From the NCBI RefSeq assembly GCF_024721315.2, contig NZ_JANFAK020000009.1:1-64000 (forward strand): a stretch of DNA of 64,000 bases, given 5' to 3'. The notes beneath the pieces are model-generated. The model ran no database searches and was not told where the DNA came from. It saw only the letters and a list, made by a program, of their open reading frames with translations. This stretch comes from Streptomyces sp. Isolate_45. GTDB taxonomy: Bacteria; Actinomycetota; Actinomycetes; Streptomycetales; Streptomycetaceae. This document shows positions 15,559-24,978 of this stretch, one piece after another (position 1 is the stretch's first letter; each line of letters opens with the position of its first letter). The position numbers were made by a program, and so were the translations under genes.

Positions 15559-16152
15559 ATGTTCAAACGATGGGACATGCGGCATTCGATCGATGCCCTG
15601 GCGGGCGAAATCGGCCATTTGGAAGGTCCGGTTCCGGGCCCGGATATTTGCCTGGCGCTTTGTGAGGCGCTGGGAAGACGTCGGGGAAGGAAGATCGAGT
15701 TACGCATGATTTCCTTCCCTCTCGGCACGGTCAGTGGGCTCGCGCTCAACCTCGGGGAACAGGACCTCGTCCTCGTGGAGGAGAGGACCGTCGCCGAGCA
15801 TCAGCTCATCATCACCGGACACGAACTGTGCCACCTCGAACTGGGTCACTGTCACATGCGTCTGACGGAGGGATTACTGGCGGCCCGTCTGCTCCACCAC
15901 GACGCCGATCTGCAGAGCGTTGTCCGTTCGGCGCTGTCGGTCGCCGGACGTCGGAGTCCCGCGCTGCGGAACTCGGATGGCACAGCCGCCAAGAGGCACA
16001 AGAAGCAGGAGGCCGAGGCTGAGCGCTACGGGTTGGAGCTGGCACACAGGGTCCAGCACCTCCTCACGGACACCGGCGCCGAATCTGTTGATCGGGGCAC
16101 GACACCCGGTCGAATAGAGGCCGCGCTCGGCTCCCGAAGCGTACGAGGCTGA
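15559..16152 (+). CDS. ImmA/IrrE-like HExxH protein (copy B)
   Basis: A 197-residue protein with HELCH at residues 88-92 in EHQLIITGHELCHLELGHC, flanked by the beta segment LALNLGEQDLVLVEER. The position and order match copy A (9931-10515). After the motif comes a long helical part with LLAARLLHHDADL and a Lys-rich KRHKKQEAEAERYGLELA that may carry a further zinc-ligand Glu. ATG 15559 has GGGG about 7 nt upstream. It is likely to act on the HTH protein encoded just before it. The stop is 2 nt before the TTG start of the next gene, implying coupling. Confidence 0.78.
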   Translation: MFKRWDMRHSIDALAGEIGHLEGPVPGPDICLALCEALGRRRGRKIELRMISFPLGTVSGLALNLGEQDLVLVEERTVAEHQLIITGHELCHLELGHCHMRLTEGLLAARLLHHDADLQSVVRSALSVAGRRSPALRNSDGTAAKRHKKQEAEAERYGLELAHRVQHLLTDTGAESVDRGTTPGRIEAALGSRSVRG

Positions 16153-16154
16153 CG

Positions 16155-17321
16155 TTGTCGGATCTGAGCTTCTACGTACCCGCGGCGCTGGGTTGCCTGG
16201 CAAGCCTTCTCAGGCTTCCCAGTCTCCTCAGGAATCCACGCGACCCCATGCTCCAGGCCGTCATGGCATACCTGGTCACCGCCACCTGCTTGTTCGTCTT
16301 CGGGTCGATCCCGATGCTGATGAGGGTCAACGATCTTACGGGCACACCCAATTTCGCGGCCCCGCTCCTCTACTCCATCCTCATGGCGTGCACCGGCTCC
16401 GGCATCGTCCTGATCATCAATTGGCGCGGTGGCCCACCCGACCGCATCCGGAGGGCCACGAGCTGGTGCATGGGTGCCTACGCCGCGGTCAGTGTTGCCC
16501 TCTTCGCCCTGTTCATGCTGGGCGAGGCACCCGTCGAGCGACTGGAAGACTTCGACACCTACTACGCCACCACACCGTATGTGCGTGAAATGATCGCCCT
16601 CTACCTGGCGGCCCACACCACATCGGTTCTGGTCATGGTCCACCTGTGCCGGCGTTGGCTCCACAGCGTCAAGGGGGAACTCCGCGTGGGCCTGGCCCTC
16701 ATGGTGACCGGATACGCGCTCGCGGTGGCGTTCGACCTGTGCAAGTTCGCCGCTGTGGGCGCCCGATGGGCCGGTCTGAACTGGGACGTTCTGAGCACCG
16801 ACTTGGCACGTCCGTTAGCCGCGGCGAGCGCCCCGTTCGTCGCGTTCGGCTTCGGCATACCGTACGTGGTGCAGCGCCTCAGGAAACCCTGGCGGGAGTG
16901 GACCCGTTATCGGCAGCTGGGGCCTTTGGCGCGGCTGCTGCGCGGGCTCGCGCCCACGGCCTCGACCATCAGGATGCCACTGTTCTCGTCGGCGGGCGTC
17001 CGCCGCCTGCAACTCGAATCGATCATCCATGACGGACTGCTCACCTTGAACCCCTACTTCGACCTCACCCTCAGGGCCCGCTCGATCGCCGACGCACTCA
17101 CCCGCGGAGTCGCCCCCGAGGCCGCCGACGCGGCCGCCGACGCGGCCATGATCGTCGCCGCCGTCGAGGCGCTGCGCGCAGACCCCGAGCGTCAAGTGAT
17201 CACCACGTCACAAGGCCTTCAGGAAGGCGCCGGAGAGGACCGCGACCTCGTCCGCATCTCGCAGTCGCTGTCCTCGATCCCGGCTGCCGGCCGGCCGAAC
17301 ACGACGCGGGAGCCCGCGTGA
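16155..17321 (+). CDS. DUF6545 / MAB_1171c-family membrane protein (copy B, first)
   Basis: A 388-residue protein with about seven hydrophobic segments in the first 240 residues (VPAALGCLASLLRLPSLL, AYLVTATCLFVFGSIPML and others) and the family signature DFDTYYATTPYVREMIALYL. The soluble C-terminal part begins YRQLGPLARLLRGLAP and contains a duplicated AADAAADAA Ala/Asp run. TTG 16155 is the only usable start after the upstream stop; LSDLSFYVPAALG aligns with the start of the copy A protein. It is followed by a second member of the same family, which copy A lacks. Confidence 0.85.
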   Translation: MSDLSFYVPAALGCLASLLRLPSLLRNPRDPMLQAVMAYLVTATCLFVFGSIPMLMRVNDLTGTPNFAAPLLYSILMACTGSGIVLIINWRGGPPDRIRRATSWCMGAYAAVSVALFALFMLGEAPVERLEDFDTYYATTPYVREMIALYLAAHTTSVLVMVHLCRRWLHSVKGELRVGLALMVTGYALAVAFDLCKFAAVGARWAGLNWDVLSTDLARPLAAASAPFVAFGFGIPYVVQRLRKPWREWTRYRQLGPLARLLRGLAPTASTIRMPLFSSAGVRRLQLESIIHDGLLTLNPYFDLTLRARSIADALTRGVAPEAADAAADAAMIVAAVEALRADPERQVITTSQGLQEGAGEDRDLVRISQSLSSIPAAGRPNTTREPA

Positions 17322-17475
17322 GAGCCCTTCTCGTTTCGCGCCGCACCATCCACACCATCGCAGTCGATCGAACCGCCTCAACACGCCGCGCCACTCCTGT
17401 GGGACCGCGCGCCGACATCAACCTCCCCGGTGATCCGGCTCCGCTGTGCGACGTGCGAGCCGAGGGGTGCACGTC

Positions 17476-18711
17476 GTGACCAACCTTCACTACTACGTAC
17501 TTGCCGCGCTCCTGGCCTTCGCCTTCGCGTTGAGGGTGCCCGGCCTGATCAGGCACTGGCGGGACCCGTTCGTCCGCGCCGTGTCATTGCTGCTGCCCCT
17601 GGCCTCGGCCGTCTTCTTCTTCGCCGCGCCACCGACGATCTCCAGGGTGAACGAGCTCACCGGCATGGCCAACCTTTCGGCTCCGGTCGTCTACGGCATC
17701 GTCACCGCGCTGAGCGCGGCCCTGGTCAACCTGATGATCACGTGGCGTGGCGGGCCCGAGGAACGAAGGCGCGCGGCCACTCGATGGTGCATCGGCGTCT
17801 ACGGGGCCGTCATCGTTGCCTTGTTCACGCTGTTCGCGCTCGGGGATTCACCCGAGGAGCGCCTCCTCGATTTCGACACCCACTACGCCAATGCCCCGTA
17901 CATCCGGGAAATGATCGTCCTGTACATCGCCGGGCACGCGCTGTCGACCCTGACTCTGGCCGTCCTGTGCTGGCGCTGGGCACGCGAGGTCCCGGGCCTC
18001 CTGCGCATCGGGTTGGTGCTCATCGTGGCCGGATCGTTCCTGAGCCTGACATGGGATGCCTGCAAACTCCTCGCCGTTGCCGCCCGGTGGACCGGCCACG
18101 ACTGGGACGGCATCAGTACGACCGTCGCCCCGACTGTGGCCTCCCTGGCCACGCTCACCCAGGCCATCGGGCTCGTGCTTCCGTCCGTCAGTCAAAGCCT
18201 GGCCATTCGATGGCACCGATGGTCCCAATACAGAAGGCTCCGGCCCCTATGGCTGACCATGCGGGCCGTGACGCCGTACGGAGCGGTGGGCATTCCCTGG
18301 TGGTCCTCCCTCAGCATCAGGCACCTGCGCAGGACCATCCTCATCCGTGACGGCCTCAGACTGCTCCACTCCTCTCTCGAGCGGGATACGAGCCCCTGTG
18401 CGCAGGCGACGACCACCTCGATCCCGGACCCGCTCAAACCGGAGTCGGCCCGGCACGTCTCCATGGTGCTCGCGGCGTTGGCCGGTTTGCCCCGCTCCCC
18501 CCACGGTCACGCCGGCAGTAGCGTTGAGAGCGTGCTGGAGGGCGATGACGAGGGGCTCGTCATGCTCTCCGACGCCATCGGCGTGTTGATGGTGCATGAC
18601 GACCACGCCCCCCTGAGGTTCCACCGCGGGCCTGCCCGGCCCGCCGGTCGACCGCGCGGACTTCACCCGGACCGACCGTCGGTACGGCCCGTGGGCGTTG
18701 ACGGCGACTGA
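17476..18711 (+). CDS. DUF6545 / MAB_1171c-family membrane protein (copy B, second)
   Basis: A 411-residue relative of the preceding protein: VTNLHYYVLAALLAFAFALR start, RVNELTGMANLSAPVVYGIV loop, DFDTHYANAPYIREMIVLYI signature, then YRRLRPLWLTMRAVTPYG at the beginning of the soluble tail. GTG 17476 has GAGGGG at 17462-17467. The 154-nt gap to the previous gene contains no gene. Tandem DUF6545 genes suggest either a heteromeric complex or two related specificities. The soluble tails differ more than the membrane parts, as expected if the tail decides the partner or the signal (inference). Confidence 0.85.
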   Translation: MTNLHYYVLAALLAFAFALRVPGLIRHWRDPFVRAVSLLLPLASAVFFFAAPPTISRVNELTGMANLSAPVVYGIVTALSAALVNLMITWRGGPEERRRAATRWCIGVYGAVIVALFTLFALGDSPEERLLDFDTHYANAPYIREMIVLYIAGHALSTLTLAVLCWRWAREVPGLLRIGLVLIVAGSFLSLTWDACKLLAVAARWTGHDWDGISTTVAPTVASLATLTQAIGLVLPSVSQSLAIRWHRWSQYRRLRPLWLTMRAVTPYGAVGIPWWSSLSIRHLRRTILIRDGLRLLHSSLERDTSPCAQATTTSIPDPLKPESARHVSMVLAALAGLPRSPHGHAGSSVESVLEGDDEGLVMLSDAIGVLMVHDDHAPLRFHRGPARPAGRPRGLHPDRPSVRPVGVDGD

Positions 18712-18822
18712 TCCGCTCACTCCACCAGGAACCTCGTTCCGCTCCGCCGTCCGCCTGCGCGAGTTCGGCACCATGACGCTGACGCAGCCCGCCCCAGCGG
18801 CGGCCCACCAGAGAGCTGTCAC

Positions 18823-20259
18823 ATGACCAACCCCGGCAACACCCGCCCCACATCGACACAGCGGCGGGCCATCGTCATCGGCGCGGGTATCACAGGGATG
18901 CTGGCAGCGGCCGCGCTGCGCGAAGTGACCGATGAAGTCCTGATAGTCGAGAACGATGAGCTGCCCGACGGCCCGTTCCCCAGAAAGGGGCTTCCCCAGG
19001 CCCGACACGCCCATACCTTCTGGAGCGGCGGCGTACTCGCCGCCGAGACGCTCCTGCCCGGGGTGACCGACCGTTGGCTGGCGGCCGGCGCGAACCGGAT
19101 CCCGATTCCCACCGGCATGGTCGGATTCAGTAGCGAGGGGTGGTTCCGGCGATGGAACGCCGAGACCCACTTCATCCTCGCCTGCAGTCGAGACCTCCTG
19201 GATTCCGTCGTACGCCACTTCGTTCTGGGAGCCGGGGGAGTGAACATCCGTCAGCGCACACGTGTCGAAGGCCTGACCGGCAGCGCCGCCGTGGTCACCG
19301 GGGTGCGGGTGCGCGGGGCGGACGGGCGCGTGGAGGACCTGGAGGCCGACTTCGTCGTGGACGCCGGCGGACGAGGCTCACGCACACCCCAATACCTCCA
19401 GGAGCTGGGGGTGGGATCCGCCCCCGAGCGATCACTGGACCTCGGCCTCGTGTACGCGACACGCCTTTTCCGCGCGCCCGAAGGAGCCGACGCCTTCCCC
19501 ATAGTCAGCGTCCAGTCGGATCCGCGTCTCGGGCGGCCCGGGCAGGGGGCCAGTATCCTTCCGATCGAAGACAACACATGGCTGGTCACGGCACTGGGCA
19601 CCAGAGGAGGCGAGCCCACGGGGGTCGTCGAGGACTTCGAGCCGTTCACCCGCGGCCTCCGGCACCCGATCATCGGCGAGATCATCTCTCATCTTGAGCC
19701 TCTGACCGGCGTGGCGATCAACCGGAGCACCCGCAATACGCGCCGGTACTTCGAGCACCTCAAGAACTGGCCGGAGCGATTCGTCGTGATGGGCGACGCC
19801 CTCGCCGCGTTCAACCCCACCTACGGGCACGGCATGTCCGTGGGCGCGCAATCAGCACTGGCACTCCGGAACGTGATGTTGGCCAACGAGATGGACACGC
19901 CCCGCCTCTCCCGGCGCATACAGAAGGCGGTGGCCAAGCCCGTTGCCGCGGCCTGGGACCTGGCGATGGGGCAGGACGTCTTCTACCCGCAGGTCCGGGG
20001 CGGCACGCCGAGCCGAAAGGACAGGATCCTGGCCACCTACGTGAACCGCCTGCTGAAGACGAGCTGCGGAAACTTCACGATGGTCCGCGACTTCACCGAC
20101 GTGACCTCACTCCAGGCCCCACTGACGACGCTCGTGAAACCACGTGTGCTGCTCGCCGCCGCCCGAGGCCCGCTGCACCCGCCCCTGACCGGGCCGCCAC
20201 TGACCGAACGGGAACTCGGGTTGGTGACCGCCCGCGGCTATCGACCTGCGGACCAGTGA
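18823..20259 (+). CDS. FAD-dependent monooxygenase (copy B), last gene of operon
   Basis: A 478-residue flavoprotein paralogous to 7345-8742. The dinucleotide loop is AIVIGAGITGMLAAAALREV, and PRKGLPQARHAHTFWSGG is almost identical to copy A. The sugar/ribityl-contacting FVVMGDALAAFNPTYGHGM motif and MGQDVFYPQ are also conserved. The C-terminal 40 residues differ (LTERELGLVTARGYRPADQ against the ISESERKSVTA end of copy A). ATG 18823 follows AGAGAG-type sequence. Being last, after the membrane proteins, it fits an enzyme that makes or modifies the compound handled by them. It is converged upon by the 20474-24673 gene, with a terminator hairpin between. Confidence 0.87.
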   Translation: MTNPGNTRPTSTQRRAIVIGAGITGMLAAAALREVTDEVLIVENDELPDGPFPRKGLPQARHAHTFWSGGVLAAETLLPGVTDRWLAAGANRIPIPTGMVGFSSEGWFRRWNAETHFILACSRDLLDSVVRHFVLGAGGVNIRQRTRVEGLTGSAAVVTGVRVRGADGRVEDLEADFVVDAGGRGSRTPQYLQELGVGSAPERSLDLGLVYATRLFRAPEGADAFPIVSVQSDPRLGRPGQGASILPIEDNTWLVTALGTRGGEPTGVVEDFEPFTRGLRHPIIGEIISHLEPLTGVAINRSTRNTRRYFEHLKNWPERFVVMGDALAAFNPTYGHGMSVGAQSALALRNVMLANEMDTPRLSRRIQKAVAKPVAAAWDLAMGQDVFYPQVRGGTPSRKDRILATYVNRLLKTSCGNFTMVRDFTDVTSLQAPLTTLVKPRVLLAAARGPLHPPLTGPPLTERELGLVTARGYRPADQ

Positions 20260-20416
20260 CTTCCCTCGGGCACCAATCGCTGTTCGCCGGCACGCTGCGG
20301 GCCGCCTGCCCGGCATCTCTCCGAGCGGCCGTTCACGTCGGGCGCGCGGTGGCGGCCGAGGCCGACTCCGAGGGCGGACCCGGCCGCTGAGAACCCGCCG
20401 AGCGTTCGCAGCGCTT

Positions 20417-20456
20417 CGGTCCTGCCTCCCCGGGGAATGCCAGGAAGGCAGGACCG
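20417..20456. terminator. bidirectional terminator-like hairpin
   Basis: CGGTCCTGCCT (20417-20427) and AGGCAGGACCG (20446-20456) make a perfect 11-bp stem around an 18-nt loop that holds CCCCGGGG. It lies between the convergent FAD monooxygenase and lectin-protein genes and could end both transcripts. No U-tract is seen, which is common in Streptomyces. Confidence 0.7.
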
Positions 20457-20473
20457 TCGGTCACGTACCTCTG

Positions 20474-23400
20474 TCAGTCGCCGACTCCCAGTGGCGAGGC
20501 AAGGCCCGGTGCGGACCAGAGCTGAGCGTTCGTACCGTTGCATTCCCAGAGCTGGAGTTGGATGCCGTTGTCGGTGCGACTACTCGGCAGATCCATGCAA
20601 CGCTTGCTCATCGGGTTGTAGAGGCTGCCGTCGGCCAGCGGCAGCCACTGCTGCGGTCCGGTTCCGTTGCAGGTCCACAGCTGTACCAGGATGCTGTTCT
20701 CAGGGGCGTCCACACATCGGCCGAGCACACGAAGTTCGCCGTTCTCCCGCAGCTCGAACTGTTGGGGGGCGCTTCCGTTGCAGTCCCAGATCTGGATGCG
20801 GTTGCCGTCGGCCGTGCCTCCCATGCTGTCGTCGACGCACTTGGTGTCGCTGACTCCCGACACCAGGGACGTCCGGGTGGCGGACGGAACGGTGGAGTGG
20901 TTGTGGACGGCGAGGCCGCTGATGCGGCCGTCGAGGAATACGCTCGGGTTGCCCTGGGCCTTGTAGCGGCCGATGACCAAGGGGCCGGTGGCCTGCCAGG
21001 TGTTCGCCTTGGCGTGGTGGCCGGTGGCTGCGAGCGTGCCATTGACGTAGAGCGCGATCAGACCGGTGGTGTCGTCGTAGGTGGCCATCAGCTGTGTCCA
21101 GACCCCGACCTGAACCCGGGCCGCGGAGTTGCGGATGTCGGTCTGGTCGTAGTTCCAGCCGTCGCCGTCGGTACGGCTCAGGGCGAAGCGCCAGGTGCCG
21201 TCGGAGTCGGACCAGAGCATGAAGCCACTGGAGCGCTGTCCGTCCTGGCTGACGACGACGCCCCCGGCCTTGTCGGCCTTGACCCAGGTGGAGACGGTGA
21301 AGCTACGGCTGGTGTCCACCCCGGGCTTTGCCGCGGTGACCGTGGCCCCGCCACCGTCCAGGTCGACGACCTTGGTGGCGGTGCCGGCGACGGTGTCGTC
21401 GGCCCAGGTGGCACCGGCACCGGTGAGGGCGGCACTGTTGTTGCCTCGCAGGTCGGCCACCGCGGTTCCCGAACCCTCGTTCAGCTTCCACGCGCCGGCC
21501 GAGATGCGGGAGTCGCCCATGGCCTGTGCGTTGCCGAAGCCGGTGACCCTTCCCGTGGTGGTGGTGCCGTTCCACGTCAGCAGCCGATGGCGGCTGTCCA
21601 GGGCCCAGAGGTCAGGGGTGCCGTCCGCGCTGGTGTCTCCGGAGGAACCGAGGACGGGGTGGGAGGCGGCACTGACGCCACCGCCGATCCGGGTCCGCTT
21701 GCTGTGGTCGCCCAGGGCCGCCGGGTTTCCGGGGACGTTGGCGTACTGGTAGACCTCGCCAGTGGCCTTGTCACGAGCCCACAGGTCCGGAAGACCGTCA
21801 CCGGTGGCGTCTCCGGGAGCAATCAGCGTGAGGTTGTCCCAGCCCGAGGGACTGAGGACGAGCACGACCGGGTCGCGCAACTCGCCGGTCGCGCCAGTAC
21901 CCTGAAAGAGCACCAGGGAGCTGTTCGTGCCGCTCTTCTCGACCGTGAGCAGGTCATTGCGAGGAGCGACGCCCGCTTCGGGTAGGGCGTCGCCCACGGC
22001 GAGGATCTGATGGACACGGGTCCAGTCCTCGACGTACGTGCTGCCGCAGGGTTGGCCTGTGGCGGCCAGGGTGCAGTCCTGTCTGTAGGGGCGCTGTACG
22101 GGCACGGCTTTGGTAGCGCTGTAATACAGGCCGTCGTTCGCTGCGAGCCCTCCCTGTGTGAGGGAGTTGCGGTACAGCGTCAGTTGTCCGTCACGGTAGG
22201 CCCACAGATCATCGATGCGGATGCTGTTGCCGCCGCGGTGCGTGGTCAGGGTGCCGTTGCCCCAGCCCTTGCCCCCGGGGCTGTTGGCCAAGTTGGAGGC
22301 GATGATTCCGCCGGCGGCCGGGTCGAGCGCGGTCGGGTATACGACGAGGTCGCCGTCGCTCGTGGGCGCGATGAAGTCCACCCGCTCGTCACCGGTGATG
22401 TCGCCGAGGGTGGTCTTGGCGTTCGGGTCGTCAGGCACGTAGAACGCGTAGGTCTGCTGCTGCGATCGGTTGCCGGCGCGGTCCACGGCTTGGACACGCA
22501 GGAGATTGGTACCCCAGGTCGTGGGGGTCAAGGGAATGGATGCGCTGCCGTCGGCTGCGGAGTCCACCCGGTTGGCTCCCGCTGCCGGGATGGCCGAATT
22601 GAAGGCCCATTCGTAGTAGAGGACCCCGCTGGTCGTATCGGCCGACCTGACGCCGAAGGTGCCGCTCCGGCCGATGTGCTTCGTCGAGCCGGGCATGCTG
22701 CCTGACGGGGGGTAGTCGGGGGAGGTGACCACGGGGACGGATGGAGGTTGGAGGTCCATGCTGAAGGTGCAGCCGGTTACCCAAGCGGATTCCAACTCTC
22801 CGTCGTGGGCGGCGACCCGCCAGTTGTAAGTGTGCCCGTCCAGGAGGCCGGTGGGTCGGGTGCTCACCCAATGGGTGCCGGTCGCCTGGCCTACTTGCCC
22901 GCTGGCGTGGGCAAGGGATCCGTCGGCAGTGTCGTTGATGTTGAAGAGGGCGGAGACCGGCTGGCTGTCCGGGTCGCCGATCCACGTACCGACGCTCAGG
23001 CTCGCGTACGTGGTGGCGCCCACCCAGCCACAGCCGTTTCCGTTCGGGTTCTGGGGAGCCGGGCTCATGCCGAGGCTCCACGGAGGGTAGGGGGCTCGGT
23101 TGTACTCGACATAGAGGAACGGCAGGTTGTTCTTGTCCCTGGTGAACCGCTTGAAGGAATTGTTGCCGCTGGTTTTCGACTCGTCGGCAGCGAACAGACC
23201 GTACGTGAGGCTTCCTCGCCACTCGTTCGCGATGAGGTGGTCGCGAACGTCCCATTCACCACGCGTTGTGGAACCCGTGCATCCGGGACCGCCGGCGCTA
23301 TTGACCGCGGTGGTGCGCAGGATCTCCCAATCGCGAGGCTGGGTGTTCCAGGTGATGTTGGAGAGCAGTGGCTCGGTGGAATGCAGATCCACGTTGTACG

Positions 23401-24673
23401 TCCGGCTGCATGTGGCGTCGGCAGCGTACGACTGAGTCGCGAAGAAGGAGGCCTTTCGGACTGTCTTGTCCCGTAGGTCGCCGGTGTCGACCTGTACGTA
23501 GTACCTCTCCAGTCCGGTGCGTGTCCGCCAGCGCTGGTAACCGACGCCTGGGTCGTAGGTGTCGCCGTAATCGTCGTAACTGGTGGTGGCCGGATATGCC
23601 TCCTGGACCCAGGCCCAGTGCTGCGTGCCGCGGTTGGTGGGGGTCCAGGCCGGGTCGATGTACACCGGATAGGCGGTGTTCGGGTCATTCAGGAAGGATG
23701 GGTCCGGGGTCAAATCCACGGACTCCTTCCCGAGGTCTGTCCGCAGGCGTGCCACTTTGGCGAAATCACCGGGACCCACGCTGTCCGAGGCGTACTTGGC
23801 CGCTTCGTCGTCCCGACTCACGGGGGCGGGGGCGTTGACGAGCTGAGGAGCTTTGTCGGCACCCGCGGCTTTGCCGGCCGGTGCCTTGGCGGGTGTGCTG
23901 GAGTCCCACATGGTCGGGGTCGGAGCCTGGAAGATGGTACGGCCGGAGGTGTCCGCGGCCTTCAGATTGCCGTGTCCGTCGGCGGAGACGGCAACGCCTT
24001 CGCCTTTGAGGCCAAGGGTGAGCTTGGCCAGTTTCGGATGTTGGGCGGCTTGTGCGGAGTTGACGACCAGGACCTGAGAGATCCCCCCGCTCTCGTCGGC
24101 CGCGACCTTGAGGTCGGTACCGGGCGCCACTTCACGGTAGATGGCGCTCTCGCCCTCCAACGCGGGGGCGGGTAGCGGGTCGGGCCAGCTCAGTACCAGC
24201 CTTTTGCCGTCCTGCTCCAGTACGGCGAGCGGGCCGGTGCCTCCGGCCGACAGGGTCAAACCGTTCGTTGCGGCCTTCGGACGCAGCTTGCCGTCGGCTG
24301 CCCGGACGAGAGTGGCGTCCAGGCCCACCCATGTGTCGCCATGTCGGGTCCGTAATGGAGCGACGCTGCGGGTCAGGCCCAGTGTTCCGTTCGGGTTGGC
24401 CACCGTTGTGTCCGTCTCGGTGGTGAAGGCCGGGATCGGAACCGGTTTTCCGGTGCGCCTGGCCTCTGCCAGCGCCGCCTCTTCAGCCTGATCTCGTTGG
24501 GTGGCGGGCCGCGGAGGCGGAGTCTGGGCGTTGGGCGCGGCGCCAGGTCTCTCCACGGCCAAGGCCGCGCCGGGTGCGGCGCCCAAGGAAGTGATGGACA
24601 GGGCCAGTGTGACCAGCCCCGCGAGCACGACCGGATGGACTGGTCGCCGCCCTGATTCGAGTATGCCCCCCAC
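20474..24673 (-). CDS. very large secreted protein: DNRLRE, FG-GAP-like, LamG and ricin-lectin domains
   Basis: A 1399-residue exported protein. GTG 24673 is preceded by GGGGAG and opens a signal peptide (PVHPVVLAGLVTLALSITSL, AALA cleavage near residue 40). About residues 330-525 form a DNRLRE-like region (TAYPVYIDPAWTP ... LPFLYVEYNRAP). About 760-1045 hold FG-GAP/VCBS-like repeats (LGDITGDERVDF, PGDATGDGLPDLWARD). About 1060-1265 are a LamG/concanavalin-like lectin domain (SFTVSTWVKAD, WTQLMATYDD, YVNGTLAATG). The end, from about 1270, is a ricin-type beta-trefoil with three Q-x-W-type repeats (IQIWDCNGS, VQLWTCNGT, LQLWECNGT). Such proteins sit beside RHS proteins in Streptomyces; the divergent neighbour is one. 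A surface or extracellular glycan-binding partner of the RHS protein is likely. Confidence 0.88.
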   Translation of the reverse strand: MGGILESGRRPVHPVVLAGLVTLALSITSLGAAPGAALAVERPGAAPNAQTPPPRPATQRDQAEEAALAEARRTGKPVPIPAFTTETDTTVANPNGTLGLTRSVAPLRTRHGDTWVGLDATLVRAADGKLRPKAATNGLTLSAGGTGPLAVLEQDGKRLVLSWPDPLPAPALEGESAIYREVAPGTDLKVAADESGGISQVLVVNSAQAAQHPKLAKLTLGLKGEGVAVSADGHGNLKAADTSGRTIFQAPTPTMWDSSTPAKAPAGKAAGADKAPQLVNAPAPVSRDDEAAKYASDSVGPGDFAKVARLRTDLGKESVDLTPDPSFLNDPNTAYPVYIDPAWTPTNRGTQHWAWVQEAYPATTSYDDYGDTYDPGVGYQRWRTRTGLERYYVQVDTGDLRDKTVRKASFFATQSYAADATCSRTYNVDLHSTEPLLSNITWNTQPRDWEILRTTAVNSAGGPGCTGSTTRGEWDVRDHLIANEWRGSLTYGLFAADESKTSGNNSFKRFTRDKNNLPFLYVEYNRAPYPPWSLGMSPAPQNPNGNGCGWVGATTYASLSVGTWIGDPDSQPVSALFNINDTADGSLAHASGQVGQATGTHWVSTRPTGLLDGHTYNWRVAAHDGELESAWVTGCTFSMDLQPPSVPVVTSPDYPPSGSMPGSTKHIGRSGTFGVRSADTTSGVLYYEWAFNSAIPAAGANRVDSAADGSASIPLTPTTWGTNLLRVQAVDRAGNRSQQQTYAFYVPDDPNAKTTLGDITGDERVDFIAPTSDGDLVVYPTALDPAAGGIIASNLANSPGGKGWGNGTLTTHRGGNSIRIDDLWAYRDGQLTLYRNSLTQGGLAANDGLYYSATKAVPVQRPYRQDCTLAATGQPCGSTYVEDWTRVHQILAVGDALPEAGVAPRNDLLTVEKSGTNSSLVLFQGTGATGELRDPVVLVLSPSGWDNLTLIAPGDATGDGLPDLWARDKATGEVYQYANVPGNPAALGDHSKRTRIGGGVSAASHPVLGSSGDTSADGTPDLWALDSRHRLLTWNGTTTTGRVTGFGNAQAMGDSRISAGAWKLNEGSGTAVADLRGNNSAALTGAGATWADDTVAGTATKVVDLDGGGATVTAAKPGVDTSRSFTVSTWVKADKAGGVVVSQDGQRSSGFMLWSDSDGTWRFALSRTDGDGWNYDQTDIRNSAARVQVGVWTQLMATYDDTTGLIALYVNGTLAATGHHAKANTWQATGPLVIGRYKAQGNPSVFLDGRISGLAVHNHSTVPSATRTSLVSGVSDTKCVDDSMGGTADGNRIQIWDCNGSAPQQFELRENGELRVLGRCVDAPENSILVQLWTCNGTGPQQWLPLADGSLYNPMSKRCMDLPSSRTDNGIQLQLWECNGTNAQLWSAPGLASPLGVGD

Positions 24674-24978
24674 TGCAAGACTCCCCAAAGTAATGGTGTT
24701 GACGGGATGGGCGTGAACGCTAACAGGTGACAGACCCATCCGTTTTTGATCAGAAATATGGAATCCAATATTCCCCGGGGAAGAATCCCCGGATTCGTGA
24801 TCGTTCGATCGCCAAGATTAGGTCATCGCGTATGCGAACGGTCGACTTTCGGACCTTTTTTCGAACTTCGAGAATGACGGGGGCTGGATTGTCCGGATTG
24901 GAACCAAATGCGCGAACCGTCTACCGGTTAACATCTCAGGCCAATTGATCAACTCGGTCAACATTGGGGGGGCGTGCC
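24674..24978. promoter_or_regulatory. divergent promoter region between the lectin and RHS genes, AT-rich
   Basis: These 305 bp are much poorer in GC than either gene. They contain TTCCCCGGGGAA, a perfect 12-bp palindrome (24771-24782), and a GATCGTTCGATCG stretch near 24799-24811, as well as AT-rich tracts (CCTTTTTTCGAAC) suited to unwinding. Both large genes should be started from here, so a shared regulator is plausible. Confidence 0.6.
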
